Below, in pieces: positions 1 through 11,590 of a stretch of 64,000 nucleotides of DNA (positions are counted from its first letter, which is position 1; each line of letters starts with the position of its first letter). Source of the stretch: Takakia lepidozioides (lineage: Eukaryota; Streptophyta; Takakiopsida; Takakiales; Takakiaceae). The notes below the pieces were generated by a model, which worked only from the letters and a program-made list of their open reading frames with translations, made no database searches and was not told the DNA's origin. The position numbers and the translations under genes are program-made. The stretch spans positions 11,408,001-11,472,000 of the forward strand of contig CM060734.1 of NCBI GenBank assembly GCA_030704615.1, in the 5' to 3' direction.

Positions 1-3000
1 TTTGCCCTCCTGATGTGTCCGGACCATTGCCAAAAGCTCCATCTTTGTCTTCCCAACGACATGTGACATATCCTGTATATCCATCCATCCTGTCAATACC
101 TTATCCTCCTAAAAGCCTGAAACTGTTCACTGAGACCAAATGTGAATTGAGATATGATATCCTGTTGTTCTATGAAGTTCTTGCAAAAGGCCTGTTACTT
201 TTTAAATTGAACGGCAAACCCAACTTCGTCATCACAACCCACTCTAGAGTGTTACTGGGCATCCCACAACAATACTACGTCAGACCTCGACAAAGCGCAG
301 AAGTCATGCATGACGCCCACTATCCAGCCTACCAAGTTACCTCCCTATCAGCATTCACCAGATCTCCCTGCAGATGACAACCAAAGGGATGGAAGGGCAT
401 TTGTGACGAACTGGAAGGGGAGAGCAAGGAGAATTCATGTAGGCTGTCATGTAATGGTCATAGCACTGAAATTTTGTCTTGGTTCCCACATGCTCTGCAA
501 CCTCTGCCCAATTCCCTAGCCCATACATCTCCACTCCCTGCGCACACGAGTGCTCTTAAATATTAGACACCTAAGTGTAAGAGTGCCAAATGGTGAGAGA
601 CTTTGAGCACATAAAAAGCTACTGACTCCAAGCATACACCATTTAACTTCAAGATAGCCATCCACCATGTCTAGAGAGAAGCCCAATAAAACCATGGGCA
701 TCTGCTAAACTGAAAAAGGGAACATGAATGCTCATACCTTCCTGGTACGATTCTTGGTTCAGAGCATTCAAGTTAGCTTCCCAAAGCAAATATTTGTTAC
801 CTCCAGAAGTAAAATCTCCTCATCAGCATTCCAGTCTGGATGAATGAGCGGGAAAGACAGGTTATCCTGCCACAAACACCACACCTACAAGTTGAGATCA
901 CACCCTTCATACCACAGCTTACCAAATAATCATGCACACTATGAGTCTAACACCATCAATACCATAAGTGAACAGGAGATGCCCCCACAATTCACATCTT
1001 CCAGATTCTAACAACTTGAGATGTCACACCCGCAAATAACTCCTGCTGCAATGAGCAGCTCACATACTCCACTAAAAAGAAAGGTGTGCTATAACAGAAT
1101 TGATAGCCATACTATGCAGTAACTCCCCCTTCCTCTTTGCGTTAAAGACTGGATGAGCACAATCGGATCAATATGGGCATTCTAGGTACACTTTTCTGGA
1201 ATGGAAAATACCATCAGAAACTTAATCTTCAAAACTGATCAGTTTCTCAAAGACAGTAAAACCCTTCTCAACTGGTTGGCAAGTTTTACCAGTAATCAAT
1301 AAATTTGCTACCAAGCAACCATCATGATCCACCATAGAGCACAACCAGCAATGTTGACCTAAGCAGGTTATAATAAAATTTGGCGAGAAGTCAGGGCTTA
1401 CAATGACTCGGTATGAATGGTTTGATTTATGAGGGGTAATCTCAACACCAACTGAGAAGCATTCGACACAGAGATCAAAGTCGGGGCACGTAGCACACTT
1501 GATACGAATTGTCCCTGAGATGTCCCTGTTACAGTAGTTACAATGATAGAGAGCCCTCTTGGCATCTGATCCGCCAGCATCCACCCAACAATAGTGCTTC
1601 GCCTTAGAGCCCAAAATCTTAGAATTTTGAAATCTTTTTCAAGTACCACAACTGTGACACATTCAGCAGGGACCATCTGTGAATGGCAATCGGCCAGTAT
1701 GATCTGCTGCGAAGAGCCATACCCGTAGATGAATCCATCTTGGGCAAATGGAAGTACGACTGCCCTAGAAGGACTTAAACATTCAGCAAGCACACAATCA
1801 ATATGTATAACAGAAACCCAAGAAACCCTGTCGGTTTGCTGGAAAGCAAGTTCCATCCAGTTTGACTGTTACTGTAATCTGATAGTCTGGTAGGTACAGT
1901 ATGTTACCTGTCGAATACAGATCAGGTGCCCAATTCTCTTAAGTTCGAAATCACAGAGGGTAATTTTCATGATTCCACAGATCAATTCCTTGGCTTGCCA
2001 GCCTTTTCGGAGTATACTGTGCAATAGTATAGTATCTCAAGACAGCCATACAGAGGCCTTCTCTCATCAAAGGACAATCTACAAACCTGCAGATGCAGCA
2101 TCTGGATTCTCCCCTCCCAAGGCAATCCGTCTCCTTTTTGACCTGAACCGAGACAATTCTCAGGAATGAATCATGTCAACACGTACGTCAATTCTGGTTA
2201 GACAACCACAACATGTGAAGGAGTGATCGAAAAATCATCTTAGAACTTCAGACAAGCAGTAGAGTGAGATTACAGACAATTCCAAAAACGTGCAAGGGTA
2301 TGTTGAGAAATGTGCTCACATTAGGACATTTCAATCCATTACCTAGCCCCTGGTGTCAAGGGCCAGCATGGCAGGGTGTAGACCCAGTTGACAGAAAGGT
2401 GTGTCTTTAAAATTTGGCATACATCTACAAAACAATCTCTCACATAGAGAACCACATGCGGTGAAATAGTTGCTTCATAACAAGACCAAAAAAATCTGCT
2501 GTAAACCAAGTGAACAGAGTCCCATGCAGGCAGACAGACTCACACACAGACAATGGGGCCAACAGCAGAGCAACTTCAAGACGTTTGAAAAGAGATTAGA
2601 CTCCATAACGAAAGGTTCCAGACGTCACTACTGTATGCATCTGAGGGTGTTGTGCTAAAGTATCCAAAATCTAGACTTGCTGTGAGCAGAGACTTTCACC
2701 CCAATCTACTCGAACACTCATTTGGCGTATTTGATAAAACAAAGAAACAACTACGAGAATGCTTCCCGACTGGCATCCAATGAAGCCAACCAGACAAAGG
2801 ATACAAAACTGTTCACCGGCAGACGGCAAGCGGAGATGCAACATCCCCAGAACCCACATTGTACGCCATTCGCAGTTAGGAGAAAATTAGATTGTACATT
2901 ACACCCAGACAATAAAAAATTGGAAACTTATGCGGGGGATTGCCCACCAAGTTTCACCTCCTCTTCCCTGCACACTTCAAGCATAGTTCGGATTTCCGAA

Positions 3001-3212
3001 AAACGAAAGATTCACTTCAAACCCACCTGTCTAATTCCGCTGGGAGAAACCAACACGTTACACTCTATCCAAAAACTCGCGATCACAAACACAACAGAAA
3101 ATGGGGGATAAAACCCCACGGAAAGCAAATGGAAACCTCCTGCAACATACCGGTGCCCAAACCAGGCAGTCTCATCGTCCACAGCTGCCAAAGGTCCCCG
3201 CGATCGCCCCAT
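1..3212 (-). CDS. ADA2: Transcriptional adaptor ADA2 (5' part, runs off left edge)
   Basis: ADA2 is the SAGA-type histone acetyltransferase adaptor that links GCN5 to activators in the nucleus. Five exons can be read on the minus strand. E1 3212-3151 begins MGRSRG, the usual plant ADA2 start, and ends at a GTATGT donor. E2 about 1555-1402 holds the ZZ zinc finger (YHCNYCNRDISG, CATCPDFDLCVECF, TPHKSNHSYRVI) and ends at GTAAGC. E3 866-801 gives DNLSFPLIHPDWNADEE. E4 537-412 gives the SANT/Myb part (YGLGNWAEVAEHVG, QCYDHYMTAYMNSP). E5 from 72 leftwards gives DMSHVVGK and ELLAMVRTHQEG. Phases agree across E1-E2 (62 nt, then 154 nt) and E3-E4 (66 and 126 nt). The middle and SWIRM domains lie outside the window. 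The start of E2 is the least certain border. No lesions are seen, so this is the one clearly healthy host gene here. Confidence 0.93.
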
Positions 3213-3741
3213 TCTCACACGTAACTTGATGCAGCCACAGCTCTCCCGCGCTCCTGCACTCAAACCCTCGTCAAGCTTCTCCCTCGTTCTCTCTCCCTCT
3301 TCCCTAGCAAGAAATAGAAACCCCCCTCTTCATCCATACAACATTCGTCTTTTCACGGCCACATTCATCCTCTAACACTGTTGTGAAGGTCGTGGGGGAT
3401 GGATGACTTCTCGAGTTCTCATCCAATTTGTCCATACATACTAGGGTAGCCTGGGCCTTTGGCCTGCAATTTCCTCTCTATCCCATTGCGCCTCTTATGT
3501 CGAGGCCCAAGTGTGACCTCTAGGGTAGCCTATACCTTTGGCCCATGTGCGAAGAATTGAAATCTAAGACAAGTGCAATTTCCTATGTAACCCAGTGCAT
3601 CCCCTATATTGTCGAGGCCCATCTAAGCCCAAGTGCAATCTCTTATGTATCCAAGTATGTCAAGGCCCAATTTATTTTTTTTCATGAATTATTGTGGGTA
3701 TTGTGGTTTCTATTAATTAATAGATCTATGGTTCTTGTTTT
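3213..3741. promoter_or_regulatory. 5' flank of ADA2 and intergenic spacer
   Basis: This stretch lies upstream of the ADA2 start codon and before the LTR remnant. It is pyrimidine-rich next to the gene (runs of tctc and ccct about 3270-3310), as 5' leaders of plant genes often are. A short direct repeat built on a phrase like agggtagcct..tttggcc occurs at about 3443 and 3522. No TATA box could be assigned with confidence and no coding exon was recognised. Confidence 0.35.
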
Positions 3742-4257
3742 TGTCGTGCACCTAAGCATCGTGCCACAACATACATTCTAAGCACACAATCCTAGAAAGC
3801 TATGCCACAATGATAATGAAAATGAACACAATGGAAACACTCCACTCATGAATCCACTCAATCATATAAACTAAGTCAAGCCAAGGGCACCTTTGTTAAA
3901 GGAATCCACCCTACAAAGCCCTCACCACACTCCCACTCAATACCTAGAGCTATGGAGGTGGGAGAGGCTCATGGAGACTCAACTACAAGAAGATGAGCCC
4001 TCCTCAACACTCACAAAGGGAAAACCACCCCCATGTCCCAAATGAGGTTTGATACCTCACTTGACATGTGAGACCAAATGAAGTCCCAACACACAAATAT
4101 AAATATCTAAAATGTCCTAGTTGACTAGAAGTAGGTAATTCTGGTTAACCATGACTAAAAACCATGACAGCTGTCATGCACCTAAGCATCGTGCCACAAC
4201 ATACATCGCTCTCCACCATACATTCTAAGCACACAAACCTAGAAAGCTATGCCACAA
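3742..4257 (-). mobile_element. LTR of the DNMT-Ty3 family, minus orientation
   Basis: A segment of about 515 bp is near-identical in plan to 25044-25558 and, reversed, to 8629-8996. A 428-bp core (3742-4169) is bounded by tgtcgtg and catgaca. It is followed by a second partial copy of its own first 85 bp (4172-4257), so the repeat has direct repeats at its two ends. Immediately to the right is cgcccccct (4259 on), which on the minus strand is a purine-rich tract as expected just before a 3' LTR. About 110 bp of internal sequence similar to 25560-25670 follows. The rest of the element is missing, so this is a 3' LTR remnant. LTR identity is inferred from its position beside the Ty3 element at 25-31 kb. 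Confidence 0.7.
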
Positions 4258-4376
4258 TCGCCCCCCTAGCTGGTGATTAGGTCCTTTTAACACCGGATAG
4301 CTGACAAGTATCCATCTCAATAAGATCATCGCTTGGTCTTCAATTGCACATATCCCAACTTGAAAACCCTTCTGTT
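4258..4376 (-). mobile_element. 3' internal end of a truncated DNMT-Ty3 element
   Basis: The sequence after the purine tract (ctggtgattaggtcc, then gatcatcg.ttggtcttcaat) matches 25570-25660 beside the full element. Similarity is lost at about 4377, which marks a truncation point. No coding sequence is present. Confidence 0.6.
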
Positions 4377-4673
4377 AATGATCTTTGGCTTGTCAAGGCA
4401 GATTCAACATGAGTAGCTTACTATCCAACAATGTGGATTATTGCAGTGGTGACTATTTTTAGGACCTCAACCTTCAATTTTCAGAGTCATAGTTTTTGTG
4501 AAAAGGTCTATTTTAATATCTGGTAGGGACACTCAGGGATTATCGGGAACACTGTCTTTGTCACAGCTTTCCCTGACCCTCATAATTTTCTCATTTCTTT
4601 TTGTCTTTGCAATCTTATGCCAGAGTAAGCAGTCAACAGCCAAGAAACATAATGGGATGATGAGTTCCTGGGT

Positions 4674-7489
4674 ATGATGGTGGGGCAGCATTTTGGAGGT
4701 TCCACTGGGTATGGTCATAATGATGCAGGAGGGCGGGAGGCCCTGGACTCAGCTTTTGCTGATATTGTGGGTGCTGGGCAGCTATTGTGCACTCTCAAAT
4801 ATGTGCCCCGTCTCCCTACAACCCTAGTTGGGTTTTGTTCAACAGATCTCCGTGCTGATTTGGAATTTTCATGGACGAGAATTGGGGCTTGGTTGTCAAT
4901 GTCCCCATGTAGGATGTCCAGCTGGCACAAAAATCTTGCAGCCCCAGAAACTTTGGAAACTGTTTTCATCCTCGTTGTCCAGTTTTTTAATCAATCTGGT
5001 ACAAAATTCTCTAGAATGTACTCATAAGACGTTGTTTGCCGTAGCCTTGTGGCCATTGACCCCGCGCCCAGTTTGAGCGGAACACAAAGGGGCAGAACCT
5101 GCCTTTGTCAGGGGCTGACGCCGGTAGTAAGACTTACTTGGAATAAACAATTGATCCAGGTTTTCCAGATATCCTCTAGAAATCCCTAGAAATTCTCTAG
5201 GGACTGGTAGGAAGATTTTGAAATGGTGGGGAGGTGTTTGAAGGCAGAGCCTGAGGTTTGAGATGGTTAGATGAATTTGCTGTGGTTTTCTTTTGATCAG
5301 ATCCAGAGGAACACGGTGTCCTTGGGTTGGGTGTGTGACCAATAGAAAACAATCCAATAATCTGTCTGTTACATGAACAGTTTTCGTTGATTTTCTCTAC
5401 TGGTTTTCTTCCACAGAATCTCAATGTTCTTTCCAGTTGAAGTACTATGAATGTGTTGGGCTGCAGTTCTTTTCTGGCACCCGCGCAATTGCCTGTGCTC
5501 TTTACGCTGCTCTGCGGCCAGGTGGTGAGGTATGCTACTCTTAGCTTATGAGTTCCAAGTCCCAGAAAGTGAAGTTTTGTCATCAAGTCGTCTGTGGAGG
5601 GGCAAATGTTTGCTGCCAACACGCTGTTCGCATATCGGATTTGGAGAGTAAATGTCCCGTGACACACTTACAAGTTGGAGGGCAGATGTTTAGGGATCTG
5701 CATATGGCATTCAAGGTGGACTTAGGCCAAAAGGGGAGGGCAACTTTGACTAGTGGGCAATCAGCTGCTGGCCGTGGCAGGTGCACCCTATGATACACTG
5801 GAGGAAGTGATTGGACTGCACGGTTCCTCTAATCATGGATCTCTTAAGGAGTTTGACATATCGTATCGGGAACTTCCAGTAAGAGGTTCATGCTCTTCTC
5901 AGTCACTTCACGTGTTTGAAGCCATTAGATTCTGAGAATCAACATGTGTTACACTTTTCCTTCTGGTCTCTTGTTTGTAAGCAAGGAACATCTTGGTCTT
6001 GTCGAGCATAAGTCCTTAGTATAGAACTAACTTCTTCAACCCCGGAGTTGGGCTCCTTTGTTTGAACATTGTTTAAATAACTTTGCTGGACTGACAAGCT
6101 CTAATGTGGAAGCCTTGTGTAATGTAGCTCCTGGAGGATGGTGGGCTTGATTGGGAGGGACTCAAGGCGGCTGTGAGGCCAGAAACACAATGTGCACTCA
6201 TCCAGCGCTCCTGTGGTTACTAATGGCGAAAGACCTTTGACTGTTGCAGAGATTGAGCAAGTCATAGCTATGATCAAGGCAAGCATGCCTGAACACATTT
6301 GTATCTAAGCTGACAATCAATTAACCCACTTGGAAAGGAACACTGATGTTCAATTCTGTTTCTGGGTTAAAGCACCTGCTGGACTATCTTGTGTCAGATC
6401 CCCACAGAAATGCCCGATTAGTGTGAAGGCAAAAAGGCAGGCTGCTGTTTATGCTATATTTTCTCTAGCACCAGAAAGCATTTGAACTCGTGTGTCTTCG
6501 TACACTTGCAGTCGACCATTCCTGGAAGGGTGTGTGCTTTCAGCTTATTTGCTAGTAGGGGCAAAACTAAGACAAGTTTGTTGTTGTGTCTTTCAATGCC
6601 AAAGAAACCTAAATCTACAAGTTCATTTTAAGGAAGACTCTGTTCAATGCCCTCTGTATATAATTGGCAGGCTCAAAATCCAAAGTGTGTGGTGGTGGTG
6701 GACAATTGCTATGGCGAGTTTGTTGAGACTCTGGAGCCTACAGCCATGGTTTGTTTGTCTTCCTCTGCTTTACTTGGAATGATGCACAGGCAGTGCAGCT
6801 TGGCAGTCGAGAGCGTCTTTTGGCATTCTGCAGAGCAGTTCAGAAGCATTGCCCTGTTGGGGCCTACATTCGACCCGTGGCAGGTGCAACTGCTGGCTAT
6901 GATTCTGATGTATGCCCTACATGTCCAGTGTTTTGTCTCATCCTTTTGGTGGTTATTTTCTTTCTTCAATTTTATTTGGCTGCATGACCTGATCAGCCTT
7001 TTCAATGTATCATTTTGTTATAAGCATTGTTTTTTACTTGATGCATGTGGCATGTTTTGGAAAGTGCAGTCCGTTATTAGATCAAACTTGGTAAGGCGGA
7101 ATTTTGCTTGTTTATCAGAGGAGGTGTTATTCACGTGGTGCTCTTAAAGATCTGACAAATGATGTATGGATTTTCCAGGTAGTGTGTGCAGATGGAACAT
7201 TTGTGGATGGCAGCACCAGTCATGTGATGGTCCTTTAAGGGAACCATTTGTAGTATTTTGCCAGGTGTGCCCTCTCCTACAATCCTCCATTAGCAGAGCT
7301 GTTAGTTGGTGTTAGTCTTGCAGCCGCAATGTTGTATCCAAATCAAAGTTCGGATGGCATGTGCATGCTCAATCAGCCAGCTAGCAATTCTAAGGGTTGA
7401 TTTCCATCTGTGTAGGGAGGCAGCCATTGGACACATTGGGCGCTTGCCCTTGAAGGAGTGTTGGAGGCTCTACAGCAACTATGAAAATT
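4674..7489 (+). pseudogene. Decayed COG4100-type PLP enzyme (aluminium-resistance / methionine gamma-lyase-like)
   Basis: Plus-strand exon remnants follow the order of the COG4100 family of fold-type-I PLP enzymes: FGGSTGYGHNDAGGREALD (4680-4745), AAIVHSQ (near 4785), FFSGTRAIACALYAALRPGG (5470-5524), LLAVAGAPYDTLEEVIG and HGSLKEFDISYRELP (5764-5880), GLDWEGLKAAVRPETQCALI (6140-6200), VVVDNCYGEFVETLEPTAM (6690-6746), GSRERLLAFCRAVQKHCPVG (6800-6860), ADGTFVDGSTS (7190-7222) and SHWTHWALALEGVLEALQQL with a stop (7425-7486). Lesions: a 1-nt loss near 4780, an in-frame TAA and a +1 shift near 6219-6235, and a shift near 7222. The exon that should carry the PLP-binding lysine (between 6746 and 6790) is absent. 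Without that lysine no PLP enzyme would work, so I call it a pseudogene. The family assignment is firm; the true substrate is not known. Confidence 0.82.
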
Positions 7490-7499
7490 GGTTCCTTAA

Positions 7500-8628
7500 A
7501 AAGACATCATGTGTGTCCATCCTTAGAAAAGACTTTAGGAGATGGACCGATGATTGACTGAGATGATAGAAGATGGAAGATCGGTGGGAATATAAGGATA
7601 CTGATGCTTGAGACTATGGCATGCTGCCGGTCAAAGGCTGGTATTTGCAAACACTGGTATTTGCTGGTATTTGCTCAAGTTCAAACAAGACAACTGCAGC
7701 AAGAAATGGCAAGGAAGTTCCCTTCCCAAGGCACGAAAGCCAGAGTGGAACCCAGGTTCGAACCCAGGATCGGGTTGTTGGAAGGTAACGTTACCACGAA
7801 TTGCGCAGTTTGGCCGGTCAGGTGTACAAATCACCGTACGATCGGAAATCTGCCATGGAGAGGCGGCTTAATTTGAGCCGTCAAGTTGCTTAACGGGCCG
7901 TCTGGGGCTAAGATAGTTACACCCAAATGTGAGCAGGTCTTGAAATGGACCCCCATTTTTGGGCCGTAAAGTGGGTTCATACACCCCTTAAATGGAGACA
8001 TTGCATTCAATGGGCTAAATTGGATGCACTTATGGGCATCCTCCTCTACATGTAGATTTGTTACGTGACCATACACGTACATAATACTATACCGTGTGTA
8101 ACTTGATTAGGGCTGCATCTTATAAAGCTAAGGATTTGGTGTACACATGTTCTTAACTCAATTAACGCTGTATGAAGGCCCAAGTGGGTCAGATTTGCAG
8201 TGGATGTAATTTTCATTCAGTGTTGGGCGGCTGCTCACATTCAAATTCATAGGGTGCCCATTTGAAATTCATAGGGGGCCATTTGAAACTCGCGCTGAAA
8301 ACTATGACGGACTACGATACACATATCTCGCTAACTGCAATGCCCGATCTATGAGGGGGCTGCGTAGATTAGAGATGATTTCTGGATCAGTTTAGGCTTA
8401 GTACAGACTTAGTTGCTAGTTTAGTTGCTAGGATTCAGTTCAGAGGGGAGACGTGTGTTTGCTGCAGTAGCCATGGACCAAGATTTCAGGCCTTCTCCCG
8501 ATTACTGCCAAACATTGAGGTAGTTGATGAGGGTGACAACAGAGTAGAGATTGACAGCCATTCGAGTGACTCTGATCGTGCATACAATGAGCGTTGTGAA
8601 CATGCAGCAAATGAGGACAGTCAATCCT
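7500..8628. other. Intergenic, no gene recognised
   Basis: No exon with protein-like composition was found on either strand. A GGTTCGAACCC string at about 7758 resembles a Pol III B-box, but no A-box or cloverleaf accompanies it. At 7880-8060 the sequence is interspersed with short phrases such as gggccgt and ccatttgaa..cataggg that recur locally (8240-8290). Confidence 0.4.
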
Positions 8629-8996
8629 GTCATGGTTTTAGTCATGGTTAACTAGAATTACCTACTTCTAGAAACTATGACATTTTGGATATTTATATTT
8701 GTATTTTGTGTGTTGGGACTTCATTTGGTCTCACATGCCAAATGAGGTATCAAACCTCACTTGGGACATGGGGATGGGTCTTGTGAGTGTTGAGGAGGGC
8801 TCATCTTCTTGTAGTTGAGCCTCCATGAGCCTCCATGAGCCTCTCCCACCTCCATAGCTCTAGGTATTGAGAAGGAGTGTGGTGAGGGCTTTGTAGGGTG
8901 GATTCCGTTAGCAGAGGTGCCCTTGGCTTGACTTAGTTTATGTGATTGAGTAGATTCATGAGTGAAGTGTTTCCATTGTGTTTACTTTCATTATCA
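8629..8996 (+). mobile_element. LTR of the DNMT-Ty3 family, plus orientation, 3'-truncated
   Basis: The segment begins tgtcatggtttta and matches, in reverse complement, 3810-4169 and 25130-25477. It contains the same landmarks, such as gggacttcatttggt and gagcctc.. ..tccatagctctag. It breaks off at about 8996, before the terminal part present in the other copies. It lies upstream of, and in the same orientation as, the gag fragments at 9.9 and 14.1 kb, so it may be the 5' LTR of that damaged copy. Confidence 0.7.
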
Positions 8997-9885
8997 CTAC
9001 ATGAAGATCACCTTATGCTTGTGAGTGCGGAGTATAAGGATTAGTTTAGCATTTGTGTTGGTGTACACCAAGGAGTGAGAAAGCTAAGAAAAGCTCATGT
9101 ATTTCACAAGGCTTGCAAGGTGTTGCAAGGAAAGGTGCTTGGTGAAGTTGCATACACCAAGGAATTGGAGAGCTGGGAGAATTTAGCTCTTGTATCACAA
9201 GGCTTGCAAGGAAAGGTACTTGTGGTGTTATACCAAGGTGTTGGGGAGCTCAAGAAAGAGCTTGTTTGCCACAATATTCGCAAGGTGGTGTATGCCATGG
9301 CTTGTGGAGAGCAACTAAATGATTGTTAGTACTCATTTCACTATCAATCTAGGGTTAAGCAAGCTCAAGTGTGGATGTTGTGGAAGAGAAGCCAAGCAGC
9401 TACATAGGCTTGGGCTTGAAGACAACAAGGGCAAGCACTTGGAGAGCATTAGGAAGCTCAAGAGGTTTGAAGGGGAGCATGTGAAGAAGTCTTCCAATCA
9501 TGGTGGTGTAAAGCCAAGCTAGCATTGGAAGGGCTTAGAGAACAACTTGTGGAAAGTCCTTGAAGAAAAGAAATTGTGGTTGAAGGCATGCATAGCAACT
9601 TCAACCATACATTAGCATGTGCAAATGATGCTTATGTGGAGCATGCTTCCCAAGTGTGGCTTCCAATTTCAAGCTTGAGGAGAGTTAGAAGATAAAGGGA
9701 GCAAGTTGATTCCCTTGTGTATGAGGTGATGCATGTGTGAAGCATGTTTTTGGCTTGAGCTTTGCAATTTCAAGCTTGAGAGGAGTGGCTCTTGAGCTAG
9801 CAAGTGAAGGGAGCTTGAATGACCAAGTCTTGAGAGGAGACAAGGCTTGGTGGCTTGCCAAAGGAGGTACAAGCTTGATTTTGAG
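8997..9885 (+). repeat. Internally repetitive, uncharacterised spacer
   Basis: Between the LTR remnant and the gag fragment lies a region with recurring phrases (acaaggcttgcaagg at 9107 and 9200; accaagg.. at 9068, 9158 and 9233; cttgag and aagctca motifs). Open frames exist but their translations are low-complexity and match nothing I recognise. It could be a leader of the retroelement or part of an unrelated insertion that replaced the first part of gag. Confidence 0.35.
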
Positions 9886-10960
9886 CTCCTGCTGCAACAC
9901 CAACACCCGTGCCTGCCTTTAACCCAGTTGTGGAGTTCTTCGAGGAGTTAAGGAGAAACTACTAGGGGATAAGGACGGAGAAATTGCGGAGCTTGCAAGA
10001 GTTCCAACGAAAGCCTACCGAGAGTTTAAGGGAGGCTTACACGCGCATGAGACGATTGATAAATGTAACCCAAGGGGTTATGAAAGCTCAAGCAGTCCAA
10101 TTCTGGTATGGGAAGGGTGCGGGATGCAACTCTCCTACAAGTGGCCCAACACACCTTAACAAACGTGTTTTTGCTGGCAGAGCGGATAGAGCTCAATATG
10201 GTGGAGGAGCGAGTGGTCATGGTGGGGTTTGGTAAGGAGACACAATGAAGTGGGGCTCCTAGCCAATAACAACCACTACCCCAACGTGCTCAAGGCAACA
10301 AAGGGGCTCAGGCGAAGCCCAGGGAAGGACAGAGATGATCTCAATTGCAGAGGTCACTTCCTTCATTCTCAGGCTAACAATAGTCGGGAGTGACATGTTG
10401 GGATTGTGGGGGACCCCATGTTAAGAGAGATTGCCCGGAGAGAGGCAAAGGGCCAGCACAGGCACAGCCTACACAACCACAGTGTAGGCATTGTGGCAAG
10501 TATGGGCATGAAGAGACCCATTGTTATGACTTGCATCTTGAGCTACGGCCAGGCCAGTTCCAAGGGAACAATGGTGGCCGAGGACGAGGCAATGTATTCC
10601 AGAGAGGTAGAGGAGGTAGAGATCATGGTGGAGGTCGTAACCAAAATCAAGGAGCACAGGGTCAGGGTCAAGGTCATGACCAAGGCATGGTGGATAGGCT
10701 TGCCCAGCTAGAGCAACGTCTTGCTGCCATGGCCACTACTCATGTTGCGCCAGCTCCAAGGCCTGAGGTTCAAGCCCCACCTGTACAACCGCCTATGCCT
10801 AGGGAAGACCAGATTGGTATAGGCTTCATGTGTGGAGCCGCACTTGTAGGGCCATTGCATGTACTAGACTCTGCTGCTCCTGTCACTCGAGCAGCAACGC
10901 GTGCTTCTGAGCCAAGAGAAGCAGATGTGGATTTTGATCCACAAAAAGGAGAAGCAAGTT
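9886..10960 (+). pseudogene. gag: Gag of DNMT-Ty3 element, copy 1 (5'-truncated)
   Basis: This is the nucleocapsid/capsid polyprotein of a Ty3/gypsy element. It starts inside the protein compared with the 14.1-kb copy (shared segment PVPAFNPVVEFFEELRRNY, with a stop right after it). It continues with PTESLREAYTRMRRLINV, a capsid-like segment. Two CCHC knuckles follow: CWDCGGPHVKRDC and CRHCGKYGHEETHC, both CX2CX4HX4C. Next come a Gly/Arg/Gln-rich basic stretch (10560-10680) and a linker (QLEQRLAAMA). Several frame changes show decay. It runs on into the protease region. Confidence 0.85.
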
Positions 10961-11590
10961 GACAGACAAGGCTTCTACAGTCTTTCACATTGGCTGTGAC
11001 AGTGCCAACTATGCCATCGATGGCACCCGCTTGCCCAAGTGTATCAGAGATAGAGCCACGAGTGCCATTGGGGAGAGTTGGTATGGCTCGGGAAATGCCA
11101 GTGGGTGGTACTGCAAAGCAAGGTGCAGCCAATACATTGTTGGGGGCGGCTACGGCAATTTGCCAAGCTCCATTGTTTTCTGCCCCGACAATTGCAATGT
11201 CGGGGATGCGGCCAGCTGCAGTGTTTAGACTGGCAGCTGCACTCTGTGAGAGTGGTGATGCATCGGCACTATCTGTGGGGATAGCGGATCAGGTGCAATG
11301 CATGGATGCCCTGGATTCAAGGGTGAAGACAGCCACAGCTGCGGCAACTGCAAGGTTATAGGAGTTGCTAGCTAAACCAGCCATTGAGTGTAGTATGGTG
11401 ACTCCTGGGGTAGTCCTGGTGGACAATCAGGATGGTGTATTTCAGTTGGGTGGCCCAGCCAGGAGGAGGTATAGGCCACTGCGGGTCTTGTTGGACTAAG
11501 GGGCATAGCCATTGATGTTGGGGAGAGCAGCAATTGTAGGCTTGGGCCTTACAGCGACGGATTTGGAGCCTTGCCCTTTTCAGATTCAAA
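10961..11590 (+). pseudogene. Linker and aspartic protease of DNMT-Ty3 element, copy 1
   Basis: A Pro/Ala-rich linker (10990-11340) leads to a retropepsin-like segment. The region around 11486-11530 reads RVLLD then stop-GA-stop then PLMLGRAAIVGLGL; the sister copy near 31200 has LLDSGTQPLMLGRAAI. The active-site serine codon and the glutamine codon are both stops here, so this protease is dead. It cuts the polyprotein in live relatives. A partial third copy with an intact LLDSGAQPLMLGRA lies at 39759-40130. Confidence 0.8.

Noticed and set aside
7735-7800. tRNA gene or tRNA-derived SINE suggested by GGTTCGAACCC
   Set aside because: Only a B-box-like word is present; no A-box, no acceptor stem and no cloverleaf could be drawn on either strand.
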